From contig NC_058043.1 of the NCBI RefSeq assembly GCF_020085105.1, positions 3,048,001 through 3,112,000 of the forward strand: a DNA stretch of 64,000 nucleotides. The letters are read 5' to 3'. The position numbers and the translations under genes are program-made. The notes under the pieces are model-generated. The model searched no databases. It was not told where the DNA came from and saw nothing but the letters and a program-made list of their open reading frames with translations. This document shows, one piece after another, positions 14,601-24,482 of the stretch. How positions within the stretch are numbered: position 1 is the stretch's first letter; each line of letters starts with the position of its first letter. Origin of the DNA: Siniperca chuatsi. Taxonomy: Eukaryota; Chordata; Actinopteri; Centrarchiformes; Sinipercidae.

Positions 14601-15352
14601 CTGCCAATATTCTACATTTGTCTAACTGTCAACAAAACCCATGAAAACACCAAACAAACACTGAATGTATCTACTAACAGGTGTTGTTTGTGAATCACAG
14701 CTGATGGATCTCCTTCCTCTGAGCCACAGAGCGCCATCGTTGTCCAGAAACTATTAAAAACACATCAGCGGGCCGCACTGTTGCTCTGGGCGACATGTTC
14801 CTTCGTCACCATGAACACACACACTGTAGTTTATTCTGACTCAGTCCCACACACACCGTCCTGCTGCCCCAAACACTCACTACAGCACCAAATGTGGATT
14901 CATCCGCCGCTGAAAATAGTCCCCAACAAATGCGCCTTAATGAGCCTTTTTAACTATATATCTGTGAGGTGTTTTTAAAGATTTACATCTTCAGTAGGAG
15001 CCAATGGGCTCGGAGCTGAGAGCCACAGACAGAGGAGGGAAGTCCGAAAGTATTGAGAGACGGACTAACACGTTGTTGGTTTTGGTCTTTTCATGGGATT
15101 TGTGCACAACAAGGAAAATGTAGAATATCACCGGCCTTATCCTTTAATAAATGTTTTGTTGGTCAAGATATTACTTGAAAAAAAAATAGATGTCTTAATT
15201 TGTAAAACAAAAATCTGATGGATATTCATGCATGTATATATGACCTGTATTTATTACCTGTATATCATGATTAGTCCTTAATCAACTGTCTACTGTCTGG
15301 AATGACTGCTCGCCTGGAGCAGCTGGAGAACCAGCTCCTCTCCAGGAAGTGA
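695..15352 (+). CDS. matn4: Matrilin, matn4-like (5' end missing), 15 exons
   Basis: A secreted extracellular-matrix adaptor that would form oligomers through its C-terminal coiled coil and bind collagen or proteoglycan partners (family knowledge). Exons read from sequence: 695-870, 2036-2194, 2715-2946 (vWA1); 4732-4854, 5700-5822, 6553-6675, 8653-8775, 9418-9540, 10020-10142 (six EGF modules); 11653-11750, 12287-12418, 12646-12829, 12967-13119 (vWA2); 14145-14249 and 15294-15352 (coiled coil). All junctions keep frame. Both vWA domains have the MIDAS DxSxS motif (DSSRS, DGSKS). The order vWA-EGF(6)-vWA-coiled coil excludes matrilin-1 (one EGF) and matrilin-3 (one vWA). The C terminus (LVEFQ, then ENQLLSRK) points to matn4. 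A matn2-like gene is the alternative; human matrilin-2 has ten EGFs and a long unique segment that is not seen here. The start codon and signal peptide are outside the window. Confidence 0.82.
1009..1335. repeat. Dispersed fish repeat in the first visible intron
   Basis: Sequence of the 'ggatggattggcatgaaatttgg' type (1009-1032), followed by many GCTAAC/GTTAGC words. Similar words recur in opposite orientation near 22220 and 56110, so it is interspersed. I recognise it as a common teleost intergenic repeat but cannot name the family. Confidence 0.5.
1755..1781. repeat. (TTA)n microsatellite
   Basis: Pure trinucleotide run of about nine units in the intron between exons 695-870 and 2036-2194. 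Confidence 0.95.
2036..2194 (+). CDS. matn4: matn4 exon: vWA domain 1, middle part
   Basis: Bounded by CTTCAG and GTAATG. Encodes [19 protein letters not shown] and the conserved GTMTGLAI helix, which holds the second MIDAS threonine. 53 codons, phase 0 on both sides. Confidence 0.87.
2715..2946 (+). CDS. matn4: matn4 exon: vWA domain 1, last part
   Basis: Follows CCCTCAG and ends in phase 1 before GTAAGA. Encodes [15 protein letters not shown] (MIDAS TDGR aspartate), [11 protein letters not shown], and ends at FQDKLCG, the cysteine that closes the domain in matrilins. Confidence 0.88.
2947..4731 (+). other. Intron between vWA1 and EGF1
   Basis: Mostly AT-rich with no recognisable gene. A GC-richer patch at about 3838-3995 is open on the minus strand and encodes a cysteine-containing stretch that I cannot place in any family. 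Confidence 0.6.
4732..4854 (+). CDS. matn4: matn4 exon: EGF-like module 1
   Basis: 123 bp, phase 1-1, between TGTAG and GTAACA. Six cysteines in EGF spacing: DLC, HGC, HIC, YQC, LC, KTC. Start [15 protein letters not shown]. Confidence 0.88.
5655..5694 (+). repeat. (GT)n microsatellite directly before the EGF2 acceptor
   Basis: About twenty GT repeats ending 3 bases before TTCAG at 5695-5699. They occupy the place of the polypyrimidine tract of the next exon. Confidence 0.95.
5700..5822 (+). CDS. matn4: matn4 exon: EGF-like module 2
   Basis: 123 bp, phase 1-1, between TTTCAG and GTTAGT. Encodes [16 protein letters not shown], then CDC and KKTCS. Nearly the same core as EGF4 and EGF5. Flanked by GT repeats upstream and CA repeats downstream. 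Confidence 0.88.
5831..5890 (+). repeat. (CA)n microsatellite just after the EGF2 donor
   Basis: About twenty-one CA units starting 8 bases after the donor, followed by imperfect CA/CG units. Complementary in RNA to the GT array on the other side of the exon. Confidence 0.95.
6553..6675 (+). CDS. matn4: matn4 exon: EGF-like module 3
   Basis: 123 bp, phase 1-1, between CCTCAG and GTAAGT. Encodes [16 protein letters not shown], then CRC and DGKTCQ. It is more divergent than EGF2/4/5 and has no adjoining microsatellite. Confidence 0.88.
6676..8567 (+). other. Intron between EGF3 and EGF4
   Basis: About 1.9 kb without a recognisable coding exon. Short CA runs near 7830-7850; otherwise unique-looking AT-rich sequence. 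Confidence 0.6.
8568..8644 (+). repeat. (CA)n followed by (TG)n: perfect hairpin before the EGF4 acceptor
   Basis: CA array at 8568-8608, a spacer of about 10 bases, then TG array at 8619-8644. The two arms are complementary and could fold back. The TG arm ends 6 bases before the acceptor AG at 8651-8652. Confidence 0.93.
8653..8775 (+). CDS. matn4: matn4 exon: EGF-like module 4
   Basis: 123 bp, phase 1-1, after TTATTTAG and before GTTAGT. Encodes [21 protein letters not shown] and DRKTCT. Very close to EGF5, including the identical TTATTTAG acceptor and preceding TG run, so a tandem exon duplication is likely. Confidence 0.88.
9388..9410 (+). repeat. (TG)n microsatellite before the EGF5 acceptor
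   Basis: About eleven TG units ending next to TATTTAG at 9411-9417, the same arrangement as before EGF4. Confidence 0.93.
9418..9540 (+). CDS. matn4: matn4 exon: EGF-like module 5
   Basis: 123 bp, phase 1-1, between TATTTAG and GTCAGT. Encodes [25 protein letters not shown] and DKKTCT. Differs from EGF4 at only a few residues. Confidence 0.88.
10020..10142 (+). CDS. matn4: matn4 exon: EGF-like module 6
   Basis: 123 bp, phase 1-1, between TTTGCAG and GTAAGT. Encodes [18 protein letters not shown] and DGKTCG. Closer to EGF1 than to the EGF2/4/5 group. Confidence 0.87.
10143..11652 (+). other. Intron between EGF6 and vWA2
   Basis: About 1.5 kb with no recognisable exon. Contains an 18-bp perfect palindrome at 10368-10385 centred on CTGCAG; otherwise nothing notable. 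Confidence 0.6.
11653..11750 (+). CDS. matn4: matn4 exon: vWA domain 2, first part
   Basis: After CTTCAG, ends before GTGGGG. Encodes [20 protein letters not shown] with the MIDAS DGSKS, ending at KKFVNQ in phase 0. The equivalent part of vWA1 is one exon (695-870); here an intron splits it. Confidence 0.86.
12287..12418 (+). CDS. matn4: matn4 exon: vWA domain 2, second part
   Basis: 44 codons, phase 0 on both sides, between GTCCAG and GTAAAG. Encodes [20 protein letters not shown] and the strand RVRTEFPL. Confidence 0.86.
12646..12829 (+). CDS. matn4: matn4 exon: vWA domain 2, third part
   Basis: After TTTAG, ends in phase 1 before GTGAGC. Encodes [20 protein letters not shown] and the metal-site strand [13 protein letters not shown]. 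Confidence 0.87.
12967..13119 (+). CDS. matn4: matn4 exon: vWA domain 2, last part
   Basis: Between ATGCAG and GTACAA. Encodes [20 protein letters not shown], a segment strongly conserved in matrilins, ending at LKLNVCP. Confidence 0.88.
13120..14144 (+). other. Intron between vWA2 and the coiled coil
   Basis: About 1.0 kb with no exon recognised. Holds a GATA/GATC-type tetranucleotide repeat at 13678-13707. Confidence 0.6.
13678..13707. repeat. GATA/GATC tetranucleotide repeat
   Basis: Short run of ATAG and ATCG units in an intron. Confidence 0.85.
14145..14249 (+). CDS. matn4: matn4 exon: linker and first half of coiled coil
   Basis: After TTTGCAG. Encodes [18 protein letters not shown], with the CAC cysteines that make interchain disulphides in matrilins, then heptads up to LEQLTQK. 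It ends in phase 1 directly before ATATCCTTT, a U12-type 5' splice site; there is no usable GT. Confidence 0.86.
14250..15293 (+). other. U12-type AT-AC intron
   Basis: Starts ATATCCTTT, the minor-spliceosome 5' consensus. Near its end is GTCCTTAATC (about 15274-15283), close to the U12 branch consensus, and it ends CTGTCTAC about 12 bases later. Splicing AT to AC restores the coiled-coil frame to the stop. An AT-AC intron in the coiled-coil region is a known trait of matrilin genes. Confidence 0.88.
15294..15352 (+). CDS. matn4: matn4 last coding exon: second half of coiled coil
   Basis: Continues in frame from the AT-AC intron: [18 protein letters not shown] and stop TGA at 15350-15352. 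The leucines keep the heptad pattern of the preceding exon. Confidence 0.87.
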
Positions 15353-16880
15353 TCTGGTCATCACAGTGAGCGAGCAGGACGCCACAGAGAAAAGAAGAAC
15401 AGAATGAGGAGGAGGAGGAGGAGGGCACATCGGAAACCCTTCCAATCAATGGACTAAACCAAAGTGTCTTTTCACAAAGCCTTTGTAGCCTTCACTAGGT
15501 CTGTTGTTCTTCACGTTTATGGGGATGACATTTATCTGAAAGCTTGTGATATAGAAGCATATTTCTGGTATAGATGTAAATGACCTTATTTGTACACTTT
15601 TTTGTCTTAAAAAAAAAAAAAAAACACATCCACTTTCCCACAAATCACTGTGCAAAGCAGCTGTTACAAGACAGAAAGCAAATGCTTTCGTAAGACAGAA
15701 GGATATTGCATTTCCAAGATTCACCATTACATCTGATAATGTCTGGGATTTTGAGTGCATATTTTTTGCGTGTACATGTGCCAACAAACAAACAGAACAA
15801 AGGATAATTTCAAGATTGTATCACATGTTATTGACCTCCATGTAACATGTTATAGCGCTTCATTTGTGCAGCACAAAGGGGACTGGAGGCATGTTGGCAA
15901 TCTTTGTAAACTAGATGTAATCAACGTACTGTAGATATTAGATATAAGCACAAAATAGTATTGCGTGAGAACATGAGTTGCAGTTTTCATCACACACTCA
16001 GTGTTCCTTCATAGTCACACACCATTCATCTGTTTCTCTTAGTGCCCTGTTTATACTTGATCTGTTTTGTACGGTTTGTTAAATATGATGTATTTATAGG
16101 AGATGGGGTTTTTTTTGTTTTGTTTTTTTAAGCACCACAGTAGAATAGCAAATAAAAAAAGGAGTTTAAAAAATGAAGTGTTATTACCACTCCCAATATT
16201 AAACTGGCTTGGGTCATTTTCATACAAAATCATTACTTGCTTGCTTGTAGAAACTAGTTTTGATCACAGGCCTAACTGGCTTTGCAGTGTTGCATCCTGT
16301 TGAAAAGTAAAGTGGTTTAGATTTTTTTTTTTTTTTAAATAAAAGGGAAGAAGTTTTAAGTATCACTGTGGTCTGTGTCAGCTGTGGTCTGTTGTTGATA
16401 GAGAAAATGTGATGAATTGGCCTTACCTTCATAAATCTCATTTCTTCTTCACTCTGCACTTCCTAGATTTTTTTCTTACAGCGGCCTTAACGAGTGTACG
16501 TGTACATACAAGTCAAAAACCCTCCTCAAGTGGTTCACATGACATTTTTGGCAGGAAATCCCTCCGTCTATCTTCACCCGAACGCGGTCAGCTATATCAT
16601 CAGCCTTGCCTGACCACTGTCATAATCTGGTCCCATTAGACTAATGCAGAATGAGAGGCCCCACGGGCTACTGTATGGAAAGGAATGACCAACTATGGTA
16701 ACTATGGTAGATTGTCACACTCTTGTATTAAAAAAAAAGACCACCAGAAATGTATACCCTTTATATTTAAATGCCTGTATGTTTTTGTATATTTTCTAAT
16801 AGCTTTACCTTTTTGTATTTGTCTGATGAATCCCTGTATTACAGCACAGAAGGCAATAAAAGAGTGAACTTTTCTTCTGA
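15353..16880 (+). other. matn4: matn4 3' untranslated region
   Basis: About 1.5 kb after the stop with no sign of another gene. Ends around an AATAAA at 16855-16860 followed by a TG/T-rich stretch (GATGTGTTGTTTT) that fits a cleavage downstream element. The exact cleavage site is inferred. Confidence 0.65.
16855..16860 (+). terminator. Polyadenylation signal AATAAA of matn4
   Basis: Canonical hexamer with a T/GT-rich element within 30 bases. It is the best candidate downstream of the stop. Confidence 0.65.
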
Positions 16881-17887
16881 GTGATGTGTTGTTTTACATT
16901 TCGAGGTTTTTTTACACTTCAGAACTCCATATTTTTAAGGCCTTGCGTTATTAGCTACTCTTCTGCCCCCACTATGTGTGTCAGTGCACAGCTATGTAGC
17001 GAGCTAAACACACTTGAATGATGATATTGTGAAAATATCTTGCAGTAACAAGGAAACTGGATTCACAGCTCTAAACTAGCTGTCAATTAGTCACATGGTG
17101 CTTCATGTCAGGAAGTAACCACCAGCGAAAGATTAACATTAAGTACCCGTAGGAAGTACAACACAGTAATTAATCTAGTAAACTCACACAAGAGTAAAAT
17201 GCACAACAGTTACTTAGAATATTAGCAACACATTAGCTAGTATAGTGGCTAGCTTGGTTAGCAATAAACTGATCATAGAGAAACTAAATTTCACTAAATC
17301 AACAATCACAAATAAAAGCAGTAATAAAAGGTATCACAGATAACGGTCCAACACGAGCGTTTGAGGAGCAGATAAAAGATGCCCGTCAATATTTGTTTGG
17401 TCACAGATTTAACCAAACAGTCACACACTGTAGGGGTTACTATAGCAACAGACGAGAGTAGCTAGGCATAAAAAAAAACGTGTTTATAGTTTATTGGATT
17501 CATTCATAAGAGGAAGCAAGGTCACTTCTCTGAACTTCAGTTGGGTTTCCCCAAAACGGAGTTTGGAAAAAAGTCGGCATTTAATAAATGGTTTAGAACA
17601 CACCACAATTTGGTTATATGTATATGTGTTTATTTAATGTATATGTCAAGAACTATAACTCCTCCCATAAGTGTATAAACAGATAATGAATGACAAAATA
17701 ATAAAACAAAGTTGTAATAATATGAAATGTCTTCATAGGAGAGGTTATAATTGTTGAAAAATACTGTACATTAATAAACACTTAAAATGTCCTTATATCT
17801 GCTTACAACTACATTATAGTGTGTTATTAACCATTTATTAAATGTTTATATATTGGACTTAAAGTAAAGTAATACAGAATTTCTGTA

Positions 17888-18065
17888 CATTTTCACTTTT
17901 TGGGGGGCATTTTTATGCCTTTATTAGATGTTTCGACAGTAGAGAGCGGTGACAGGAAACGAGAGGAGAGAGAGAGATGGGGAGTGACATCCAACCAACG
18001 TCCCTGGCTCGACTTGGGCATTGCGGATCATGTTTGGCGCCTCAACCGCTAGGCCACTGGGGGCC
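17888..18065. repeat. Dispersed fish repeat (SINE- or MITE-like)
   Basis: Contains a purine-rich GAGAGAGAGATGGGG block and ends with CCTCAACCGCTAGGCCAC, a word set seen in an abundant teleost interspersed repeat. The family was not determined. A poorly related block sits in the 3' flank of receptor genes A-C (for example 29795-29950). Confidence 0.45.
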
Positions 18066-18082
18066 CCATTTTCAAAATTTTG

Positions 18083-18377
18083 AGCAGGGATGCAGCAATC
18101 CAATCTGCTGGATCGGTATCGGGCCAATACTGATCTGATTAGGCGGCTAAGGTATTGGCCAGACATGACAGATCCACAATTAAAACTGTTTTGTCATCAA
18201 TGTTATGTTTCATTCAAGTCATGGCGGCCGCTGTGCTCATGTTTACTTGAAAAATGATTCCAGTGAGTTCCACACAGTGAGGTACACAGATTATAAATGT
18301 GGGGAAAAGAGAGCCCTGGTATCGTATCGGGAATCCATATCGGGAGAGAAAAACTCATTCTGGTGCATTCTTAATTT
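18083..18377. mobile_element. hAT-like MITE, degenerate
   Basis: Left end AGGGATGCAGCAATCC and right end (reversed) AAGAATGCACCAGAAT resemble the CAGGGATGCACCGAT ends of fish hAT elements. Inside are GATCGGTATCGGGCC-type words, also typical. No transposase. The ends are too diverged to fix a target duplication. Confidence 0.5.
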
Positions 18378-19981
18378 TGATTGATTCACAATAGTGTGAT
18401 AGATCTATCGATGATTGATTGATCCCATGTCAGAAAGAGAGCGATTCTGTCAGAGAATCTGCTGCTACAGTATGGAAAGGAAGAAAGAGGCAACTGATGG
18501 CAAGAAGAGAGAAAAACTCTCAGCTTGGCCGGTCTACCATCATGGGTCACTGACACACAGAGTTCTACTTCATCAACACAGGAGAGTCAGAGAAATATCA
18601 TCAATGAAGTCCCTACAAACATGGATGGATTCTGAGACGGTAAAAGATATTATAATAGATACGACAGCAGACTTTACAAAATATTATAGGAAATCGAGAA
18701 GAAAGCCTGAGATGCAGGTTCTGTTTTCTTAAAGCAGAGTTGTTCTGCTGTCCAATCGATTAAAATAGCTTTAACACTTTATTTTGCGGGTCTGTAACGG
18801 TTTAATCATTTTCAAGAAGTTAAGAACTATGTAACTTGGTACAAATTACATGTAAAAAGGAATGTCCTTAAATGAAAAGATTTATTTAATCTCATGTAAA
18901 TATTAATTACTTATTCATGAATGGGAACATTTCCTATGTATGTTGAATTGTATGTTTGCCGGTAGACAAATTTCACATTTTTGTCCACCAACTAAATAAC
19001 TCTCAAGCTTACTCTAGCATTGAATTAATTAACTGGAAATGTACCAGTTAAACACTATCTCTAAATTCCCTATAATTAGTACCAAATTACATAGTCCATT
19101 TGAGGAAATGTCTTTGAAATTATTAGAAATGTATTTGTAAATTATGTTAATTAGTTATATGTGGTGAAAAAATATTGGATTGGATTTGTTTGGCAGATAC
19201 TGAATATAAAAGACTGATCAGGAGCAAAATAAACCAAACAAAAACATGATCAGCACATCCCTTTTACTGAGCTGTGTGACTTTCCAACAAGAAATGTAAA
19301 CTTCAAGCCCTGGTTCAGGGGCCCCCAGACCCCGTGGGCCTTCAAACCGGAAGTCCACAGAGTCTCTAATACAGGAGGATAAAACTAAATAATCTACTTA
19401 CAGCATGCTATGTCACTAACGAGGTCTGCCTCTGAGAGGAGTGTTCAAGCTTTAACATTTCTGTTGAAAAAGGGGGTGAAAACAGGAGTCACTGGGTGAT
19501 CAACTGTAAGGAACTCAAAACATTTTCACTAAACTTTTCTTTGCTAGGTTTATAATGTTGAGACTCTCGTCACAACTCCAGTTTACATTTGAATAACAAT
19601 GAGTACCCTGATGACAAAAGTTTGCTCTCAGTGGGTCGACGGTTAAGTTTTGTTTTTGAAAGGGTAAGCAGACATACAAGTGAGTGAAACGCTTAAAGGA
19701 ACAAAGCTAATTCCTTGTGGATTTCCTTTCGCTGTGATTAAAGAGCAGCTCCGTGGGGATCAGTTACTGTCTTCAAACAAAGAGCGTCATTACTGACAAT
19801 GACCTTATGCACATGTTCTCAGTGGACTGTGATGCAAGACATGTTTGTTCCAGTGGTTTCTTTCTTTCTTTTGAACAAACACGACCAAGTATCACAATAT
19901 TTTTTATTCAAATTGATAAGATTTGTTAATTGGGCTGCAATTAAAAATTATCTTCATTATGACTAATCTGCACATTCATGT

Positions 19982-20032
19982 TTGGGATGCACTGATCAGA
20001 TAAACCAGATGGGTTGATCAGCGCCGATACTG
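19982..20032. mobile_element. Fragment of a hAT-like MITE
   Basis: TGGGATGCACTGATCAGATA followed by GATCAGCGCCGATACTGAC. Same word type as the element at 18083 but only one end is evident. Confidence 0.4.
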
Positions 20033-22179
20033 ACTTTATTACTATTTTATGTCACAAAATAGTAAAAAATGCCCACCCAATTTCCCAGAGTCCAGGTTGA
20101 TATATTTAAATGCTTTGTTTTGTCAGACCAGTAGCCCGAAAGCTAAAGATATTCAGTTTACAATCATAGAAGACAGAGAAAACCTGAAAATATTCACATG
20201 TGAGAAACTGGAACAAGGGAATTATTGGCAATTTTGCTTACTAACTACAACTAATTGTATCAGCTCTAAATAATAGATGAGTTTACAGGATATACAAACT
20301 GATTCTTTTGTAGGTTTGATCAATTTAAGTTGAAAGCAGAGAACTGAAGTTGCTAGGAATGTTTGAAACACAAATCTTTCCTCTTGACTTTAAGTGATGC
20401 AACAACTTCACGGTAAAGTTGTCAACATCACAAACAAACTTTAAATTGTTCTAAAGGCAAGTTTCTGTTAGTAAAAGTTTATAAAAGAGCAAACAGACGT
20501 GAGGAACGAAGCTTTTCTCCTCGTGGATTACCAGTTGATCTGTCCACAGAGAATATTGTTTTGTTTTTAAAACAACCTTGTTAATGTCAGTGAACTTAAT
20601 CCCTCCACTGAGTATTGGTCATTTAAAGTAAATGATCTTAAATATCACAGCTAATAGACTCTAGCGCCTTCTAATTGCAGATTATTTTAATGACGATGAT
20701 GAGAAACTCTCTCAGAAGACATATCTAATAAATCCCTTTGACGCTGTGTGTGTGTGCATTGCAAGCTGGAAGCTGCATAACAAGCTACCCCAGTGTGTGT
20801 GACCTTTACTGATAGGGCCTAATGAGGGTTGATAAGATGGTTGCTCGTTCTGTGTCCTGCAGCATGACTCACTCCCTGAATACACTGAGGATTATTGAAA
20901 ATGTCAGGAGGTCCCAAAAGTCCTTCCTGTGGAAAGTGCAACGATGCCTTGCTTACAGTAAGTTTACTCAAGCAAGTGCAATATTGTAGGAAGCGTGGGG
21001 TTGGGCTACTAAACAGAAGAAGTCACAATTTTAGTTTCTTAACAGAAAAAAGTTCCAGGAAGCAGTGCACCGAGTGATATCATAACAAAATATTTAACAG
21101 ACAGAGTCCAGAGGCATAATCTCCCTTTCCCTCTAATAAAAGCCTGGTCATTATCATCTGGGGGAGGTATTAAATTGCAAAATGTAAGCTGTTAAACATT
21201 TAACCACAGAAAAAGAAATGATCATATAGCAGAGCAAAAGTAAGTCACAAAATCACACATTTAAAAAAATCTAATTAGATTTTGTTTGGACGTGAGTGGA
21301 GCTCTGTTTAAGCCCAGCCAATGTTAGATTTTTGAGGCCTATTATGATATCTGTATTTTTAACATATATACAGAACGTAAACAAAAACATTTTATGAGGA
21401 TCCATTAACTTTAGCGATTAAAGAACAATGACTAAGACACGTATTGAACGGGACATTTCACAGTTGAAAAATAAACTTGTCACTTGCTCTCTGGCTGACA
21501 AACTGTTTATAAATGACCTCATTTATGACTATGCCATTTCTGTACTGCAATGTTACTTATAGCCGAACATACAGTATATGCCAAAACAATGTATCTGTGA
21601 TAAGCTAATATAAGCTCATAATATTGGCCTGGACGTTTTAACAGTTTCATCCGTTAGTCTGGACATTAATGGAGGAAATCCTTCTACACCATTGGTGCAC
21701 ACATAATATTACACAACACCAAATGAGGTCACAACGATCATGATACAAAACAATACAACATAATAGTGACGGACGTTCCACAAATCAGATGATAAGAAGT
21801 GTGTTTCTTTAAAGGCCTGCAAGGCAAGGCCTCTGACACCATGTTGAACCTCAGATGTCTTCTAAATATAGTACAATAATACAATACTAGATTTAGTATT
21901 TAGTGATGCCCTCACAAAGGTGGAGGTTTGAGGTTTGATTGGCAGATGAGGTCACACCAGCACTTTTTTCACACAGAATTCCATTGATTTGAATGGAAAC
22001 ATCACGAGGATTAATTTACAGCTGCAAAGTCGATCAGGATTGTGCAGAGTGTGGAGTTCAACTTTGGTCAACTCGACAAATGAATGTCATCTACCATACC
22101 CATCTTGACAGTATGAAGCTCTGGTGGTCACAATGTGGAGTTAATTTGATTCTTTTTTATACTTTTCTTTAAAAATAAA

Positions 22180-22380
22180 ATAGGAATGCCAAAGCCCTGA
22201 TGGATAGAATAACGTGATGAATGTCAGTACAAAATTTCATGGCAATCCATCCAGTGGTTGTTGTTTCAGTCTGGACCAAAGTGTGAACTGACCTACAGAA
22301 CAACCAAACAGCAAACCAACATTGCCATCCCTGGAGCCACGCCGCCATTGTTGCTGAAAATACCTGCAGGCTACTTTATT
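22180..22380. repeat. Dispersed fish repeat
   Basis: Includes CAAAATTTCATGGCAATCCA and CAGTGGTTGTTGTTTCAGTC; similar words occur at 55970-56180 and, reversed, at 1009-1035. Confidence 0.5.
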
Positions 22381-22546
22381 TAGCTAAACTGGGCCAAATA
22401 TTGGAATTTATGTTTTTGCCTAGAACAAAGATTGTGGATGTTGTCCCTCATTTATATAATTTATATAGTTTTTTGTACATTGAGATCCATACTTGCAAGT
22501 TTGTACATTTACTCATTTATATTCATACTTCTTAAAGCGTGCGCAA

Positions 22547-22852
22547 ACACACACACACACACACACACCCTTGTACTTTTATCTTTGTGAGGACCGTCAT
22601 TGACATAATGCATTCCCTAGCCCCTTACCCTAACCTCAACCATCACAACTAAATGCCTAACTTTAACCCTTACCCTAACCATAGCCTAACTCTAACCTAA
22701 CCCTTAAAACCAAGTCTTAACCTTCAAACAGCCCGTTGAAGTTGTGAGGGCCAGCCAAAATGTCCTCACTTTCCAAAAATGTCCTCACTTTCCAAAAATG
22801 TCCTCACTCTGTAGGTAAAACTGTATTTCAGTCTTCACTATGTAGCAAGAAC

Positions 22853-22890
<38 letters not shown>
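22547..22890. repeat. Interspersed repeat bounded by CA microsatellites, CCCTAA-rich
   Basis: A CA run (22547-22568), then TTGTGAGGACCGTCATTGAC, a 100-base stretch rich in CCCTAAC/CTAACC words, three nearby copies of TGTCCTCACT, and a second CA run (22858-22890). I recognise this arrangement as a common fish interspersed repeat, not a telomere. Confidence 0.55.
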
Positions 22891-22899
<9 letters not shown>

Positions 22900-22958
22900 A
22901 TATCTAAATATGCATATGCACAACCCTGAGTCCTTAAATGATTGCAAACCAAACCACA

Positions 22959-23002
22959 TATAAACTCTTAGCTCTCTCTGGTCCAAATGCATTAACTGGG
23001 GT
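22959..23002 (+). promoter_or_regulatory. Putative promoter and non-coding 5' exon end of receptor gene A
   Basis: TATAAA at 22959-22964, then AAATGCATTAACTGGG and donor GTAAGT at 23001. The same AAATGCATTAACT(A/G)GG block next to GTAAGT recurs upstream of genes B, C and D. The acceptor would be CTTCAG just before the ATG at 24483. The short TATA-to-donor distance makes the exact start site uncertain. Confidence 0.5.
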
Positions 23003-24482
23003 AAGTACTGTGCAGTCATGGCTCAAAATGTGTCACAGGAGAAATGAATGAAGTATTGAAACATTGATGATGTTACCTTTATATCAGTTCACTCATGTTG
23101 CTTTGATAGCTTGGAAATGTACTGTACTTATTACTGTATTCTGACAACTGATACATACATTACATATACATATATACATGTATATACTGTATATTACCAT
23201 GTTGGTTGGTTGTGTATTTTCAGCGTCTACTGAATGCAATGACAACAATATTTCACTGGTGTATTTTCTTGGAAGATGTTTCATGTTTTTCTTTTTTTCT
23301 GTTGCATTTTGTACTTTAAATTCTCTCATCCAGATTCCCAGAACACAATTTTGAGTCTTGCTGGATGAAGCGATAAAAAGATACAAGTTTGGTTAAACTC
23401 AAATACTCAAATATAAACAATTTGACAAAACATGACACTAAGGCTAATTCTACAAAAATGATTGATAGCAAAACAGTTATGCTAATGCATATGCTGTTTA
23501 AAGGACCTGAAATGTCACAACTATGATTAAATTTACTGATCATCTAATTAAATGATCAACTTCTACCAAATGTAGATATACAGTATATGATATACTTTTT
23601 AATTCTTAATCAGCTTGTTTTTTATGACAGTTTGGAAAGGACGCAGACATAGTGAAAATGCATGATGTGTACACTTCATGTTCTTCTTGATCTGACTTGT
23701 TATCTGTTGGATTTTAAATGCATTCACTTCAATTTCAAACAACAATATGTTGATTTTTATCTTTCAAGTTGATGCCCTGATCCCGAGCCTGAGATGAGTG
23801 CTTCTATTTCTTACTGTTGGAAAGAAATGAATGTTCACAACTTTTAGCTCACGAAAACAATGTCCAACAGTTGCTTCATATGTTTTGGTAGTAAAAATGT
23901 AGAGGGTGAATTTGAATATATATGATTAATACAGATAAAAATACTGTAGATGAGAAGAAAAAGAACTGTGGAAATTGTCATGATGCAGTTTAAATAGTGT
24001 TTATCTCACACTCACTGTTGGGGTCCTCTGCCACACATCATAATGTACAGTAATGTAAAGTGATGCTGTAATGGAATATAATAATGACTGTGTTTGTTGT
24101 GAGACTTGCATTACAACATTTTAACAATTGACTTTTTGAAAAAAGTACAATGCTTCCCTTCAACAGCAAGACATTCAATTAAAACTTTTTCTCAGTTTAA
24201 CAAATGGTATGTGTTGTTTTTATCATAACAGTGTTTATAATAAAAAATGAATAAAACATTTATAATAATAGTTTTAAGAATAATAATAATAATAATAACA
24301 ACTGTATCTAATAATACTTTTTTTCTGGTAATTTCTGGTCTTATAAATTTGAGGACTGCACGTGTTGCATAACAGGAGATTGTCTTATATGTGGGTCAAT
24401 AATGCAGCTCCTTGTACTCCATAATTATTGTCAATATTTACTATCATGTTTTCTCCTTTGTTAGATCTTCAGCCTTCAAGAG

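Larger units (their letters stand above)
16881..22546. other. Intergenic region without recognisable genes
   Basis: About 5.7 kb. The longest open frames (for example 105 codons near 18415-18732) resemble no family I know. It holds the dispersed repeats and MITE fragments listed separately; the rest looks unique and AT-rich. Confidence 0.6.

Noticed and set aside
18415-18732. 105-codon open frame in the intergenic region
   Set aside because: No recognisable domain, no good splice or promoter context, and it lies next to MITE sequence.
22620-22730. CCCTAA-rich stretch resembling a telomere
   Set aside because: The units are irregular and embedded in a known type of fish interspersed repeat between CA microsatellites; it is not a (TTAGGG)n array.
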